From Azohydromonas aeria (GTDB lineage Bacteria > Pseudomonadota > Gammaproteobacteria > Burkholderiales > Burkholderiaceae_C), in contig NZ_VIDQ01000009.1 in NCBI RefSeq assembly GCF_009760915.1, positions 62,001 to 126,000 on the forward strand: a stretch of 64,000 nt of DNA, given 5' to 3'. Made by a program: the position numbers and the translations under genes. Below are positions 9,397 through 18,027 of this stretch, piece after piece. How positions within the stretch are numbered: the first letter of the stretch is position 1; every line of letters starts with the position of its first letter. Below the pieces are notes generated by a model that was not told the origin of the DNA, did not search any database, and saw nothing but the letters and a program-made list of their open reading frames with translations.

Positions 9397-9806
9397 GCGG
9401 CCTCCTTGCCGGTGGCGCCGGGCGTCCCGGAGGGCCCGGGTGTGCCGTGCGGCTCGACCGTGGCGGGCGCCCCGGGCTCCTTCCCGTCCACGTGGTCGGT
9501 GCCGTTGTCGTGGCGGCCGCGCAGCGCCAGCTCGATGACGAAGCCGGTCGTGGCGAAGCCGATGACGATGGCCGTGAGCACCAGTGCCTGCGGCAGCGGG
9601 TCGGCGTAGGGGCCGTCGCCAGCCAGGATCGGCGCCGCGTCGCGCCACAGCCGCCCGCTGGCGAAGATGAAGAGGTTCACGGCATAGCCCAGCAGCGTCA
9701 GACCGAGCACCGCCGGGAAGCTGCGCCCGCGCAGCAGCAGCCACAGCCCGCAGAAAGTGACCCAGCCAATGCCGCTGGCCAGCAGGAATTCCATCGAGAT
9801 CGTCAT
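9393..9806 (-). CDS. mnhC: Mrp/Mnh antiporter subunit C (system 1)
   Basis: This is a NuoK-like three-helix subunit, with LGLTLLGYAVNLFIFASGRL in helix two and DPLPQALVLTAIVIGFATTGFVIEL in helix three; the DPLPQALVLTAIVI string is typical of MnhC. A hydrophilic Gly/Pro-rich tail of about 30 residues follows. The ATG at 9806 overlaps the stop of the A-B gene. Confidence 0.92.
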   Translation of the reverse strand: MTISMEFLLASGIGWVTFCGLWLLLRGRSFPAVLGLTLLGYAVNLFIFASGRLWRDAAPILAGDGPYADPLPQALVLTAIVIGFATTGFVIELALRGRHDNGTDHVDGKEPGAPATVEPHGTPGPSGTPGATGKEAA

Positions 9807-12613
9807 GCGCGGGTCTCCCGGCTGGCCGCGCCCAGCACCGACAGCATCAGCAGCGTCGCGCCCACCACCGTGATGTAGACGCCCAGGTCGAAGAGCGCCG
9901 CCGTGGCCAGCGGCAGCTCGCCCAGCAGCGCCACCGTGGGGTGGCCGTGGGCGCTGGTGAGGAAGGGATGGCCCAGGAACAGCGCGCCCAGGCCGGTGAG
10001 CCCGGCGATGGCCAGGCCCAGCGCGATCACGCGCACGTAGCGCCCGCCGCCCGCGGCGCCCAGCAGTGCCTCGGCACGGGCCTGCCCTTGCGCCATGTAC
10101 TGCAGCACCAGTGCCACGGCCGTCACTAGCCCGGCGATGAAGCCGCCGCCGGGCAGGTTGTGGCCGCGCCAGAACAGGTAGACGCTGACCACCAGCGCCA
10201 GCGGCAGCACCAGCCGGGCGGCCAGGCGCAGCATCAGCGGCGGCTGCGTGAAGCTCCAGGGCCGCCCCTCGGCGTCCACGGGCGCGCGCTGCAGCGTGAA
10301 GTTCTGCAGCAGCGCCAGCACGCCCACGGCGGCGATGGCCAGCACCGTGATCTCGCCGAAGGTGTCGTAGCCGCGGAAGTCCACCAGGATCACGTTGACC
10401 ACGTTGGTGCCGCCGCCGCCGGGCACTGCCCGGTCCAGGAAGTACCAGGCGATCGAGGCATGGTCGCGGGTGAGCATCAGCCAGGCCAGCGCGCCCACGC
10501 CCAGCCCGCCGGCGCCGGCCAGCACCGCGTCGCGCAGCCGGCGCCGCGCGCCGGACTCGCGCGGCGTGCGCTGTGGCAGCAGTGCCAGTCCCATGAGCAG
10601 CAGCACGGTGGACACCAGCTCCACCGACAGCTGCGTCAGCGCCAGGTCCGGCGCCGACAGGCCGACGAAGGCCAGTGCCGTGACCAGCCCGACCACGCCG
10701 ACCAGCACCACCGCCAGCAGCCGGTCGCGGTGGCTGCGCAGCAGCGCCACGCCCGCGGCAATGAGCAGCGCCCACGCCGCCAGCGCGGGCGGCGGCGCGG
10801 CCAGCAGCGGGCGATCGCCGCTGTCCAGCACCGCGCCGCCGAGGAAGGGCAGCGCGCCCAGCACGATGGCCGAGCCCATCAGCCAGGCCGCGTAGCGCTG
10901 CAGCGAGCCGTTCTCAAGGGTGCCCACCAGGCGCTGCGCGCCCTCGAACAGGCCGTCGATCGCGTGTGTGAAGAACAGCCGCCCGGTCCAGCCGCGCGGG
11001 TGGTTCAGGTGCAGGTCGAAGCGGTGCAGCAGGGCGAAGTACATCGCGATGCCGCCCGCCAGCGCCAGCAGGCTCATGAACAGCGGCAGGTTGAAGCCGT
11101 GCCACAGCGCCAGGTGGAACGCCGGTGGCGCCTGGCCCAGCACGGCCGCGGCGGCCACGCCGACCAGCGGCGCCATCACGGCCGGCTGCATCCCCACCAC
11201 CAGGCACACCACCACCAGCAGGATCACGGGCAGCTTCATGAACAGCGGCGGCTCGTGCGGGTGCATGTTGGGCAGGTTCTGCGGCGGGCCGTTGAAGAAC
11301 ACGTCGTGCACGAAGCGCAGCGAGTACGCCACCGAGCAGATGCCGCCGAAGGTGGCCACCACCGGCACCAGCAGGCCCCAGCCCGGGATGGCGGCGAGGT
11401 CGGCCGCCTCGGCGAAGAACATTTCCTTGGAGATGAAGCCGTTGGCTAGCGGCACGCCGGCCATGGCCGCGGCGGCCACCATGGCCAGCGTCCCGGTCCA
11501 GGGCAGCATGGGCAGCAGCCCGCCGAGGCGGCGCATGTCGCGGCTGCCGGTCTCGTGGTCGATGATCCCGGCAGTCATGAAGAGCGAGGCCTTGAAGGTG
11601 GCGTGGTTGAGCACGTGGAACACCGCGGCGGCCGCCGACAGCGGGCTGTTGAGCCCGATGAGGAACATGATCAGGCCCAGGTGGCTGATCGTGGAGTAGG
11701 CCAGCAGCCCCTTGAGGTCGTGCTTGAACACGGCCACGTAGGCGGCGAAGGCCATGGTCAGCAGCCCGGTGGCGGCCACCACCGCCTCGAACAGCAGCGT
11801 GCCGCCCAGCACCGGGTACAGCCGCATGAGCAGGAAGATGCCGGCCTTGACCATGGTGGCCGAGTGCAGGTAGGCCGACACCGGCGTGGGCGCGGCCATG
11901 GCCTCGGGCAGCCAGAAGTGGAAGGGCCACTGCGCGCTCTTGGTGAAGCAGCCCAGCAGGATCAGCAGCAGCGCCACGGGATAGCGCGCGTCGGCCTGGA
12001 TGCGCTCGCGCTGCGTCAGCAGCTCCGACAGCTCGTAGCTGCCCGCCATCTGCCCCAGCAGCACCACGCCGGCCAGCAGCGCCAGGCCGCCCCCGCCGGT
12101 GACGGCCAGCGCCATGCGCGCACCGGCGCGCGCCTCGGCGCGGTGGTTCCAGTAGCCCACCAGCAGGAACGAGGAGATGCTGGTGAGCTCCCAGAACACG
12201 ACCAGCAGCAGCAGGTTGTCGGACAGCACCACACCCAGCATGGCCGCCATGAACAGCATCAGCAGCGCGTAGAGCTTGCCCGGCGGGTCCTGCGCGCCCA
12301 GGTAGTAGGCGGCGTAGAGGATCACGAGCAGCCCGATGGCCGTGATCAGGCAGCCGAACATCAGCGCCAGCCCGTCCAGGCGCAGGCCCAGGTTCAGCCC
12401 GACCGCCGGCATCCAGGGCTGCTGCCACAGGAGCGTCTGCCCGTCAAAGACGGCACCGGCCTGGGACAGCAGCAGCGCCAGCGCGGAGCCCGTGATCGCC
12501 GCGGCCAGCCAGGCGGCGCGCCGCTTGGCTAAGGGCTCGAAGCCGCGGCCGGCCCAGGCGCACAGCGGCCCCAGCAGCAGCGGCAACAGCACGACAAGAA
12601 GCAATGGGTGCAT
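9803..12613 (-). CDS. mnhA: Fused Mrp/Mnh antiporter subunits A and B (system 1), 936 aa
   Basis: The N-terminal two thirds are a NuoL-like channel, with VVFWELTSISSFLLVGY carrying the conserved glutamate and SAQWPFHFWLPEAMAAPTPVSAYLHSATMVK carrying the channel lysine. A DUF4040/MbhE-type region ends in VNVILVDFRGYDTFGEITV. The last 150 residues are a MnhB domain (YLFWRGHNLPGGGFIAGLV and LFDLGVYITVVGATLLML). The fusion of A and B is known in some Gram-negative Mrp systems; in the second system in this window the two are separate genes. The gene follows the CaCA exchanger by 15 bp, so they are probably co-transcribed. Confidence 0.94.
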   Translation of the reverse strand: MHPLLLVVLLPLLLGPLCAWAGRGFEPLAKRRAAWLAAAITGSALALLLSQAGAVFDGQTLLWQQPWMPAVGLNLGLRLDGLALMFGCLITAIGLLVILYAAYYLGAQDPPGKLYALLMLFMAAMLGVVLSDNLLLLVVFWELTSISSFLLVGYWNHRAEARAGARMALAVTGGGGLALLAGVVLLGQMAGSYELSELLTQRERIQADARYPVALLLILLGCFTKSAQWPFHFWLPEAMAAPTPVSAYLHSATMVKAGIFLLMRLYPVLGGTLLFEAVVAATGLLTMAFAAYVAVFKHDLKGLLAYSTISHLGLIMFLIGLNSPLSAAAAVFHVLNHATFKASLFMTAGIIDHETGSRDMRRLGGLLPMLPWTGTLAMVAAAAMAGVPLANGFISKEMFFAEAADLAAIPGWGLLVPVVATFGGICSVAYSLRFVHDVFFNGPPQNLPNMHPHEPPLFMKLPVILLVVVCLVVGMQPAVMAPLVGVAAAAVLGQAPPAFHLALWHGFNLPLFMSLLALAGGIAMYFALLHRFDLHLNHPRGWTGRLFFTHAIDGLFEGAQRLVGTLENGSLQRYAAWLMGSAIVLGALPFLGGAVLDSGDRPLLAAPPPALAAWALLIAAGVALLRSHRDRLLAVVLVGVVGLVTALAFVGLSAPDLALTQLSVELVSTVLLLMGLALLPQRTPRESGARRRLRDAVLAGAGGLGVGALAWLMLTRDHASIAWYFLDRAVPGGGGTNVVNVILVDFRGYDTFGEITVLAIAAVGVLALLQNFTLQRAPVDAEGRPWSFTQPPLMLRLAARLVLPLALVVSVYLFWRGHNLPGGGFIAGLVTAVALVLQYMAQGQARAEALLGAAGGGRYVRVIALGLAIAGLTGLGALFLGHPFLTSAHGHPTVALLGELPLATAALFDLGVYITVVGATLLMLSVLGAASRETRA

Positions 12614-12628
12614 GGGAGAAGTTCCGGG

Positions 12629-13717
12629 TCAGGGCTGTTGCGTGGTGCGCCTCACCAGCGACACACCCAGCGTCACGATCGTCAGCGGCACCACGAAGCC
12701 CAGCATGGCGTCGGCGAAGGCGTCGGCGCCGACGTGGCGCTGCGCGGCCAGGATCAGGTACGCGGTGTAGGCGGCGTAGTAGCCCAGGAACAGCACGCCC
12801 TCCCAGCGAGCGATCTCGCGCCCGGTGAGGAACACGGGCAGGCAGGCCACCAGCGCCGCCAGCATCACCCACAGGTCGAAGCGCAGCAGGTCCGTCGGCA
12901 CCGGCAGCGCGCCCGCGGCACCCAGCGAGGCGGCCAGGCCGGCCAGGCCGACCACGCCGAAGATGTTGAAGACGCAGCTGCCCACCACGTTGCCCACGGC
13001 GATGTCGCGCTCGCCCTTGAGGCTGGCCGTGACGGAGGCGGCCACCTCCGGCAGCGAGGTGCCCGCCGCCACGATGGTCAGCCCGATCACGGTGTCGCTC
13101 AGGCCCAGCGCGCGGGCGAACACCACGGCGGCGGACACCATCGCGTCCGAGCCCACCACCAGCAGCGCCAGCCCGGCCACGATCAGCGCGATCTGCACCG
13201 GCAGCCGCGCGTCCCAGGCGCCGGCAGCGGCCGGCGCCGGCGCATCGCCGCCCGGCGACTCCTGCGCGGCCTCGTGGCGCGATTGCCGCACCAGGAACAC
13301 CGTGTAGGCCACCAGCAGGCCCAGCAGCAGCGAGCTGTCGAAGAGCGCCACCTCGCCGTCGAGCCCCAGCACCATCAGGAGCACGGCGCCGCCGATCATG
13401 ATCGGCGCCTCCTGCCGGATCACCTGCCGGTGGACCGCCAGCGGCGTGATCACGGCCGCCAGGCCCAGGATGAACAGCACGTTGAAGATGTTGCTGCCCA
13501 CCGCGTTGCCCACGGCCAGCGCCGTGCGCCCGGACAGCACCGCCCCGGTGGAAACGGCCATCTCCGGCGCGCTGGTGCCGAAGGCAACCACCGTCAGGCC
13601 CACCACCAGCGGCGAGATCCCCAGGCGCAGCGCCAGCAGCGAGGCGCCGCGCACCAGCGCCGTGGCGCCCAGCACCAGCGCGACCAGGCCAGCGGCGAAC
13701 AGGAGTACGGTGCTCAT
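12629..13717 (-). CDS. CaCA-family Na+/Ca2+ (cation/H+) exchanger, YrbG-like
   Basis: This is a cation/calcium exchanger with two inverted five-helix repeats. The alpha-repeats are visible as VAFGTSAPEMAVSTGAVLSGRTALAVGNAVGSNIFN and, in the second half, IVAAGTSLPEVAASVTASLKGERDIAVGNVVGSCVFN, which contain the ion-binding GTSxPE motifs. At 362 aa it matches YrbG-type proteins. The ATG at 13717 was chosen; upstream frame is open to 13801 but looks non-coding. It heads the Mrp system 1 operon, which suggests that calcium exchange is coupled to sodium cycling. Confidence 0.9.
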   Translation of the reverse strand: MSTVLLFAAGLVALVLGATALVRGASLLALRLGISPLVVGLTVVAFGTSAPEMAVSTGAVLSGRTALAVGNAVGSNIFNVLFILGLAAVITPLAVHRQVIRQEAPIMIGGAVLLMVLGLDGEVALFDSSLLLGLLVAYTVFLVRQSRHEAAQESPGGDAPAPAAAGAWDARLPVQIALIVAGLALLVVGSDAMVSAAVVFARALGLSDTVIGLTIVAAGTSLPEVAASVTASLKGERDIAVGNVVGSCVFNIFGVVGLAGLAASLGAAGALPVPTDLLRFDLWVMLAALVACLPVFLTGREIARWEGVLFLGYYAAYTAYLILAAQRHVGADAFADAMLGFVVPLTIVTLGVSLVRRTTQQP

Positions 13718-14047
13718 GCGCCGACGGCAGGCCGGACCTGCATCACGCTGGCGAAGCACCGGCCCGGCGGCTTGCGGGCGCAACGGCCGGCCTCGCGGCA
13801 CGGCGGCCGCAGCCCGGCTTCATCCGGGAGACTGAAGGCATTCGAGCGGCTGAATGCCTTGGTTGCACAAGTATTCAAGCTGATCCCTTGGTCGAGTTGT
13901 TGGCAGGAACGTCATGCCGCTCGTGCATGAGCTTGCGTGAATCCGGACACGACGCTGGCGGTCTCGCGCCGGACATTGTGTCTCCTGACGGCCGCGGCGC
14001 CCGCCGAGCCGAAGCCGGCGCGCCGCGAGGCAGGAACACCCGGAACT
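13718..14047. other. Gene-free stretch upstream of the CaCA-Mrp operon
   Basis: This 330-bp stretch lies between the GntP permease and the CaCA gene, both on the minus strand, and probably holds the promoter of the CaCA-Mrp operon. A perfect hairpin is present at 13835-13860. No start codon with a convincing coding frame was seen. Confidence 0.55.
13835..13860. promoter_or_regulatory. Perfect inverted repeat (9-bp arms, 8-bp loop)
   Basis: AAGGCATTC (13835-13843), a GAGCGGCT spacer and GAATGCCTT (13852-13860) form a perfect inverted repeat about 120 bp upstream of the CaCA start. No T-tract follows on either strand, so an operator for the downstream ion-transport operon is as likely as a terminator for gntP. 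Confidence 0.4.
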
Positions 14048-15460
14048 TCAAAACGATCCGAACAGGCTCCCCAGCACCACGACGACGGCCAGCGCGGCTA
14101 CCGGGATCACCACGGCGACGACGGCGATGTCGCCGTAGGACTGGCGGTGCGTGAGCTTGCAGATGCCCAGCAACGTGATCACCGCACCATTGTGCGGCAG
14201 CGCGTCGAGGCCGCCGGTGGCGATGGCCGTCACGCGGTGCAGCAGATCGGGCCCGATGCCCGCGGCACGCCCCATCTCCAGCCAGGTGTTCCCCAGCGCC
14301 TGCAGCGCGATGCTCATGCCGCCTGAAGCCGACCCGGTGATGCCGGCGAGCAGGTTGACGGCCACCGAGATCGACACCAGGGGATTGCCCGGCGCGAGAT
14401 CCAGCACCGCGTCGCGCACCAGCGCGAAGCCCGCGAGCGAGGCGATCACGGCGCCGTAGCCGACCTGCGACGCCGTGTTGAGCAGCGGCAGCACCGAGGA
14501 GGCCGCACCCTCGTCGAGCGTTGCGCGCAGCTGTGGCAGCTCCCGCCGGTGCAGCAGCACCAGCAGGGCGATCGCGCCGGCCAGCGCGCCGATGACGGCC
14601 CAGACCCCGCGCAGCGCGGTGATGGTGGTGGCGCCGAAGCGCGGCTCGGCCAGGTACGCCGTGTTCAGCGCCGGCCACAGCCAGCTCGACAGCACGTAGT
14701 TGAGGAGGATGACCAGGACGACCGGCGCCAGCGCGCGTGCCAGCGCGGCGTGGCCGGCCGCGGCAGGCCCGTCGGGGGCCGGGTCCGCGCGCGGGGGCTC
14801 CTCGTCGGGCCCGTCGCCGCCGTAGCCCTCGCGGGCCGCGCGCGCCGACGCTGCCCTGCGCTGCAGCCACCAGCCGCCCAGCAGCGCCATCACCGTGCCG
14901 CCGATCAGACCCAGGCCAGGCGCGGCGAAGGGCGTGGTGCCGAAGTAGGGCATCGGGATCGCGTTCTGGATCGCGGGCGTGCCGGGCAGCGCGGTCATCG
15001 TGAAGGTGAAGGCGCCCAGCGCGATCGTGGCCGGTATCAGGCGCTTGGGCACATCGGCCTCGCGGAACAGCGCGGCGGCGATCGGGAACACAGCGAAGGC
15101 CACCACGAACAGCGACACGCCGCCGTAGGTGAGCACCGCGCACGCCAGCACGATGGCCGGGATGGCGTGCCGCGTCCCCAGCGCGTGCACGATGGCATGC
15201 GCGATCGTGCGCGCCGCGCCGCTGGCCTCCATCAGCTTGCCGAACACCGCACCCAGCAGGAACAGCGGGAAGAAGGCCGCCACGAATCCCGCCAGCGCCT
15301 TCATGAAGACTTGCGTGTAGCTGGCCAGCAGCGGCGCGTCCGGGCTGAACAGCGCGGCCAGCAGCGCCATGGCCGGCGCCAGGATCAGCACGCTGACGCC
15401 GCGATAGGCCAGCGCCATCAGCAGCACCAGCGACAGCACGATGCCCGCCATGCTGATCAT
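14048..15460 (-). CDS. GntP-family H+ symporter (gluconate or hydroxy-acid permease)
   Basis: This 470-aa multi-pass permease belongs to the GntP/CitMHS-like superfamily. Family features include the paired regions GGVSLFVVAFAVFPIAAALFREADVPKRLIPA and LLAGITGSASGGMSIALQALG, and the C-terminal ATGGLDALPHNGAVITLLGICKL. The start is the ATG at 15460, which has GGAGG five bases upstream; an ATG at 15499 overlaps the patatin stop but lacks a ribosome binding site. Substrates in this family include gluconate and short hydroxy or keto acids; the actual substrate is unknown. It probably lies in an operon after the patatin gene. Confidence 0.85.
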   Translation of the reverse strand: MISMAGIVLSLVLLMALAYRGVSVLILAPAMALLAALFSPDAPLLASYTQVFMKALAGFVAAFFPLFLLGAVFGKLMEASGAARTIAHAIVHALGTRHAIPAIVLACAVLTYGGVSLFVVAFAVFPIAAALFREADVPKRLIPATIALGAFTFTMTALPGTPAIQNAIPMPYFGTTPFAAPGLGLIGGTVMALLGGWWLQRRAASARAAREGYGGDGPDEEPPRADPAPDGPAAAGHAALARALAPVVLVILLNYVLSSWLWPALNTAYLAEPRFGATTITALRGVWAVIGALAGAIALLVLLHRRELPQLRATLDEGAASSVLPLLNTASQVGYGAVIASLAGFALVRDAVLDLAPGNPLVSISVAVNLLAGITGSASGGMSIALQALGNTWLEMGRAAGIGPDLLHRVTAIATGGLDALPHNGAVITLLGICKLTHRQSYGDIAVVAVVIPVAALAVVVVLGSLFGSF

Positions 15461-15491
15461 GCGGGCCTCCAGCGCAGGAACGGGGGCGCCG

Positions 15492-16604
15492 TCATGCATC
15501 GAACTCCGTGGCCAGGTCCATGCTCGATCTGCGGCCCAGGTCGTCGCGGTGCTGGCCCAGCCACTGCGACGCGGCGTCGACGCCGATGCCGTGCAGGCGC
15601 GACAGGAAGCGCCAGCGCGTGTCGAGCTTGGACGATGCGCCCAGCCGCGGCAGCCGGTCCTGGCTGTCGATGCGGTGCACGCGCAGTGCCTGGATGCGCC
15701 GGTACAGCGGTGAGCGCACGCGCCTGGCGCAACGGCCCTCGTCCTCGATGATCTGCTTCATCAGGCCGATGGCGCGAAGCTCCTTGAGCAAGCTGGCATT
15801 GAAGGTGATCTCGTTCATGCGATCGACGATGCGGCGCGCCGTGGTCGGCACCGATTCGCACTGCCTGGGATTGAGCTGCACCAGCAGCAGGTCGTCGGCC
15901 GGGCTCTCCATGATCAGCGGCAGCAGCGAGGGGTTGCCGGCGAAGCCTCCATCCCAGTAGGCCTGGCCGTCGATCTCGACGGCCTGGAACAGCAGCGGCA
16001 GGCAGGCCGAGGCCAGCACCACGTCAACGCTGATCTCGTGCTGCCGGAAGATGCGCAGGTGACCACTGCGCACATGGGTCGTGGCGATGAACAGCCGCGG
16101 CCCGCCGCTGCGCCGGACGCAGTCGAAGTCGATGACGCGCTCCAGCAGGTCGCGCAACGGGTTGAGGTTCAGCGGATTGCTCAGGTAGGGCGAAACCGTC
16201 TGTCCCAACGCGGGAGCCCACGCGTCGCGCCAGACGTCCTGCCATGCCTCGCACCAGTGCTGCACGGGCGCGATCCAGGGCGCGGTGGCGGCACCGGGCA
16301 GCGCCGCGGCGCGGACCCAGCCGTGCCAGCCGCCGATGTCGGCGATGCCGGTCCACAGGCGCCGCAGCGCCGCGCGCGCGCCTTCGCGCCCGTCCTGCGC
16401 GAGTCCCGAGGCCAGCGCCACCGCGTTGACCGCGCCAGCGCTGGTGCCGCTGATGCCCGCCAGCTCCAGGCCGGGTTCCTGCAGCAGCCGGTCCAGCACG
16501 CCCCAGGTGAAGGCGCCATGCGCACCGCCGCCCTGCAGTGCAAGGTCGATCGGAACACGACGCTCACGCGGAAGCGGCTTGGAACGACTGGGCAACAAGA
16601 TCAA
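15492..16604 (-). CDS. Patatin-like phospholipase (370 aa)
   Basis: This is a serine hydrolase with a Ser-Asp dyad. The oxyanion glycine box is GGGAHG (residues 25-30), the nucleophile elbow is GTSAG with Ser55, and the catalytic Asp lies in DGG at 218-220, matching the G-X-S-X-G and DGG/A motifs of the family. The open frame begins with a TTG at 16604; no ATG or GTG lies between it and the GGGAHG box, so TTG is accepted with some doubt. It shows no signal peptide and may act on membrane lipids or on polyhydroxyalkanoate granules, but nothing here decides this. Confidence 0.85.
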   Translation of the reverse strand: MILLPSRSKPLPRERRVPIDLALQGGGAHGAFTWGVLDRLLQEPGLELAGISGTSAGAVNAVALASGLAQDGREGARAALRRLWTGIADIGGWHGWVRAAALPGAATAPWIAPVQHWCEAWQDVWRDAWAPALGQTVSPYLSNPLNLNPLRDLLERVIDFDCVRRSGGPRLFIATTHVRSGHLRIFRQHEISVDVVLASACLPLLFQAVEIDGQAYWDGGFAGNPSLLPLIMESPADDLLLVQLNPRQCESVPTTARRIVDRMNEITFNASLLKELRAIGLMKQIIEDEGRCARRVRSPLYRRIQALRVHRIDSQDRLPRLGASSKLDTRWRFLSRLHGIGVDAASQWLGQHRDDLGRRSSMDLATEFDA

Positions 16605-16651
16605 CTTTCAGCGGTTTCGATCCGGCAGTAGCCGGATCGGGGCACCGTCTC

Positions 16652-17158
16652 CTAGACGTGCGCTCCGTGGGCCGGGCCCGACGCCGCGCAGGACTGCCGC
16701 GGCACGACCTGGAAGTCCAGGCCGTAGAGCATGGGCTCCATGCGTGCCTGCTCCTCCACGGGCAACACCCAGCGCTCCAGCGCGCAGCGCAGCACCACCG
16801 ATTCTCCATGCTCGACGTAGCCGTCCGCGGCGATCACGTCGGCGCACAGGCGGATCACCCGGTGCTGGAGTTCCGGGTCGCTCACCTCGGCCAGCCAGTC
16901 GTCGAGCATGTGCTGGTCGATGACGCAACTGCCTCCGGGGATGGCACCGGCCAGCAGGTCCTCGCACAGGCCGTCCACGATGTCGTGCCATTCGCCCTGG
17001 CTCAGGCCAAGCTGCTCGCAGGCTTGCAGCCCGTGCAGGACGGCCCACTCGGTCTCCTTGATCTCGCCGTTGGCGATCAGCGCCAGGGCCACGAGGCGGC
17101 CGGCGGCGTGCGGGCTGTTGGGCGCATAGGCGCGGGCGGTGAAGTTCAGTACGGACAT
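16652..17158 (-). CDS. TerB-like protein, paralogue of 6196-6612 (168 aa)
   Basis: The pattern AAGRLVALALIANGEIKETEWAVLHGLQACEQLGLSQGEW and a later acidic ADVIAADGYVEHGESVVLRCALERWVL give it the same TerB-like helical fold as the gene at 6196. AAGGAG upstream of the ATG at 17158 fixes the start. It follows the HPF-like gene by 25 bp on the same strand, so they are likely co-transcribed. Role unknown; stress association is inferred from family and neighbours. Confidence 0.75.
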   Translation of the reverse strand: MSVLNFTARAYAPNSPHAAGRLVALALIANGEIKETEWAVLHGLQACEQLGLSQGEWHDIVDGLCEDLLAGAIPGGSCVIDQHMLDDWLAEVSDPELQHRVIRLCADVIAADGYVEHGESVVLRCALERWVLPVEEQARMEPMLYGLDFQVVPRQSCAASGPAHGAHV

Positions 17159-17183
17159 GGGAGTCTCCTTCCAGGGTGGGGCT

Positions 17184-17552
17184 TCAGGGCATGGCGAAGG
17201 CGGCAGGCCGGTCGGCCGCCCGGGGGAAGCGGTGCGCCGGGCCGCCGGCATCGGCGCTCCGGCGCAACCTCTCGCTTGCCAGCCGGCCTGCGCGGTCGGC
17301 GGCGCGATCGATCACGTCGTACAGGTCCTCGCCACCGTCCACGACCGTGAGCGCGGGCGCGTCGGTGAACTGGAGCTGGATCACGCAATAGTGGTCGTGC
17401 AGGCCGCGGCGGCTGCGCGTGTCGCCCAGGCGCACCTCGATGCGCCGCACGCGGTGCTGCCGGTGCATCAGCACGTACAACAGGCGCCGGCGGGCATGGT
17501 CGGCCAGCGCGTCGCCGGCATGGGCATGTGGAACGTGTACTCGGATTTCCAT
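17184..17552 (-). CDS. HPF/RaiA-like ribosome-associated protein (122 aa)
   Basis: The fold of ribosome hibernation factors is suggested by an N-terminal beta strand (MEIRVHV), then HRQHRVRRIEVRLGDTRSRRGLHDHYCVIQLQF and VVDGGEDLYDVIDRAADRAGRLASERLRR, which matches the alpha-beta pattern of sigma-54 modulation protein/HPF. It is a short form without the C-terminal dimerisation domain of long HPF. A GGGAGA motif precedes the ATG. It heads the minus-strand run with the TerB-like gene. A role in ribosome protection under stress is inferred from the family. Confidence 0.75.
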   Translation of the reverse strand: MEIRVHVPHAHAGDALADHARRRLLYVLMHRQHRVRRIEVRLGDTRSRRGLHDHYCVIQLQFTDAPALTVVDGGEDLYDVIDRAADRAGRLASERLRRSADAGGPAHRFPRAADRPAAFAMP

Positions 17553-18027
17553 ACTGCTCTCCCGGGTTGCTGCGACAAGACAGCGGTGACGACGGGCCTG
17601 ACTTTAGGAGTCCGTGGGTAGCGGGTAAATTCGATTCTTGAACTCTAATTGTTCGAAAAAAGCGATGATTTGATCTCCGTGCCTTTCACTGCCGGACGCA
17701 GCGATGCGGGCCGAAACGACGGGGTGGGGAAGGTCGGGGCCCGCCGTCGCCTTCGTGCTGCCTTGGTGTTGCCTTCGCAACCACCTAAACCGTGCCGGTG
17801 CCGCAAGCGCGCTGGCGGCCCGGCCCGGGCGGTCCGGCCGCGGGGCACGTCGCCGGTGCCGGGCACGGCCGCGGCAGGCCCGGACGAAAAAATCGAAAAA
17901 TTCGATGAATTTTGGTGCGGCGGCCGGGATTTTTTTGGGACCTGACCGACTCCCAGCACGGTAGGCCGGGCATCCGCCCCGGGCCACGTTCCCGCGCCGT
18001 CCATGGCGGCGCGCCCCAGGAGCCGCC
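17553..18027. other. Divergent intergenic region between HPF-like gene and Mrp system 2
   Basis: This 475-bp region should hold promoters for both strands. It contains two AT-rich islands unlike the surroundings: about 17625-17680 and 17887-17945. The second includes the perfect inverted repeat AAAATTC-GAT-GAATTTT (17897-17913) about 115 bp before the mnhA start. No gene is supported here. Confidence 0.6.
17897..17913. promoter_or_regulatory. AT-rich inverted repeat upstream of Mrp operon 2
   Basis: Seven-base arms AAAATTC and GAATTTT flank GAT. The element lies in a run of A- and T-tracts inside otherwise GC-rich DNA. It could be a regulator site or part of a promoter up-element for the mnh operon; the other reading, a terminator for leftward transcripts, is weaker because no gene ends nearby. 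Confidence 0.35.

Noticed and set aside
10160-11449. Very long antisense frames, e.g. across mnhA-B and other GC-rich genes
   Set aside because: Their translations are dominated by Gln/His/Arg/Gly/Ala repeats, the usual mirror of Leu- and Ala-rich membrane genes at high GC.
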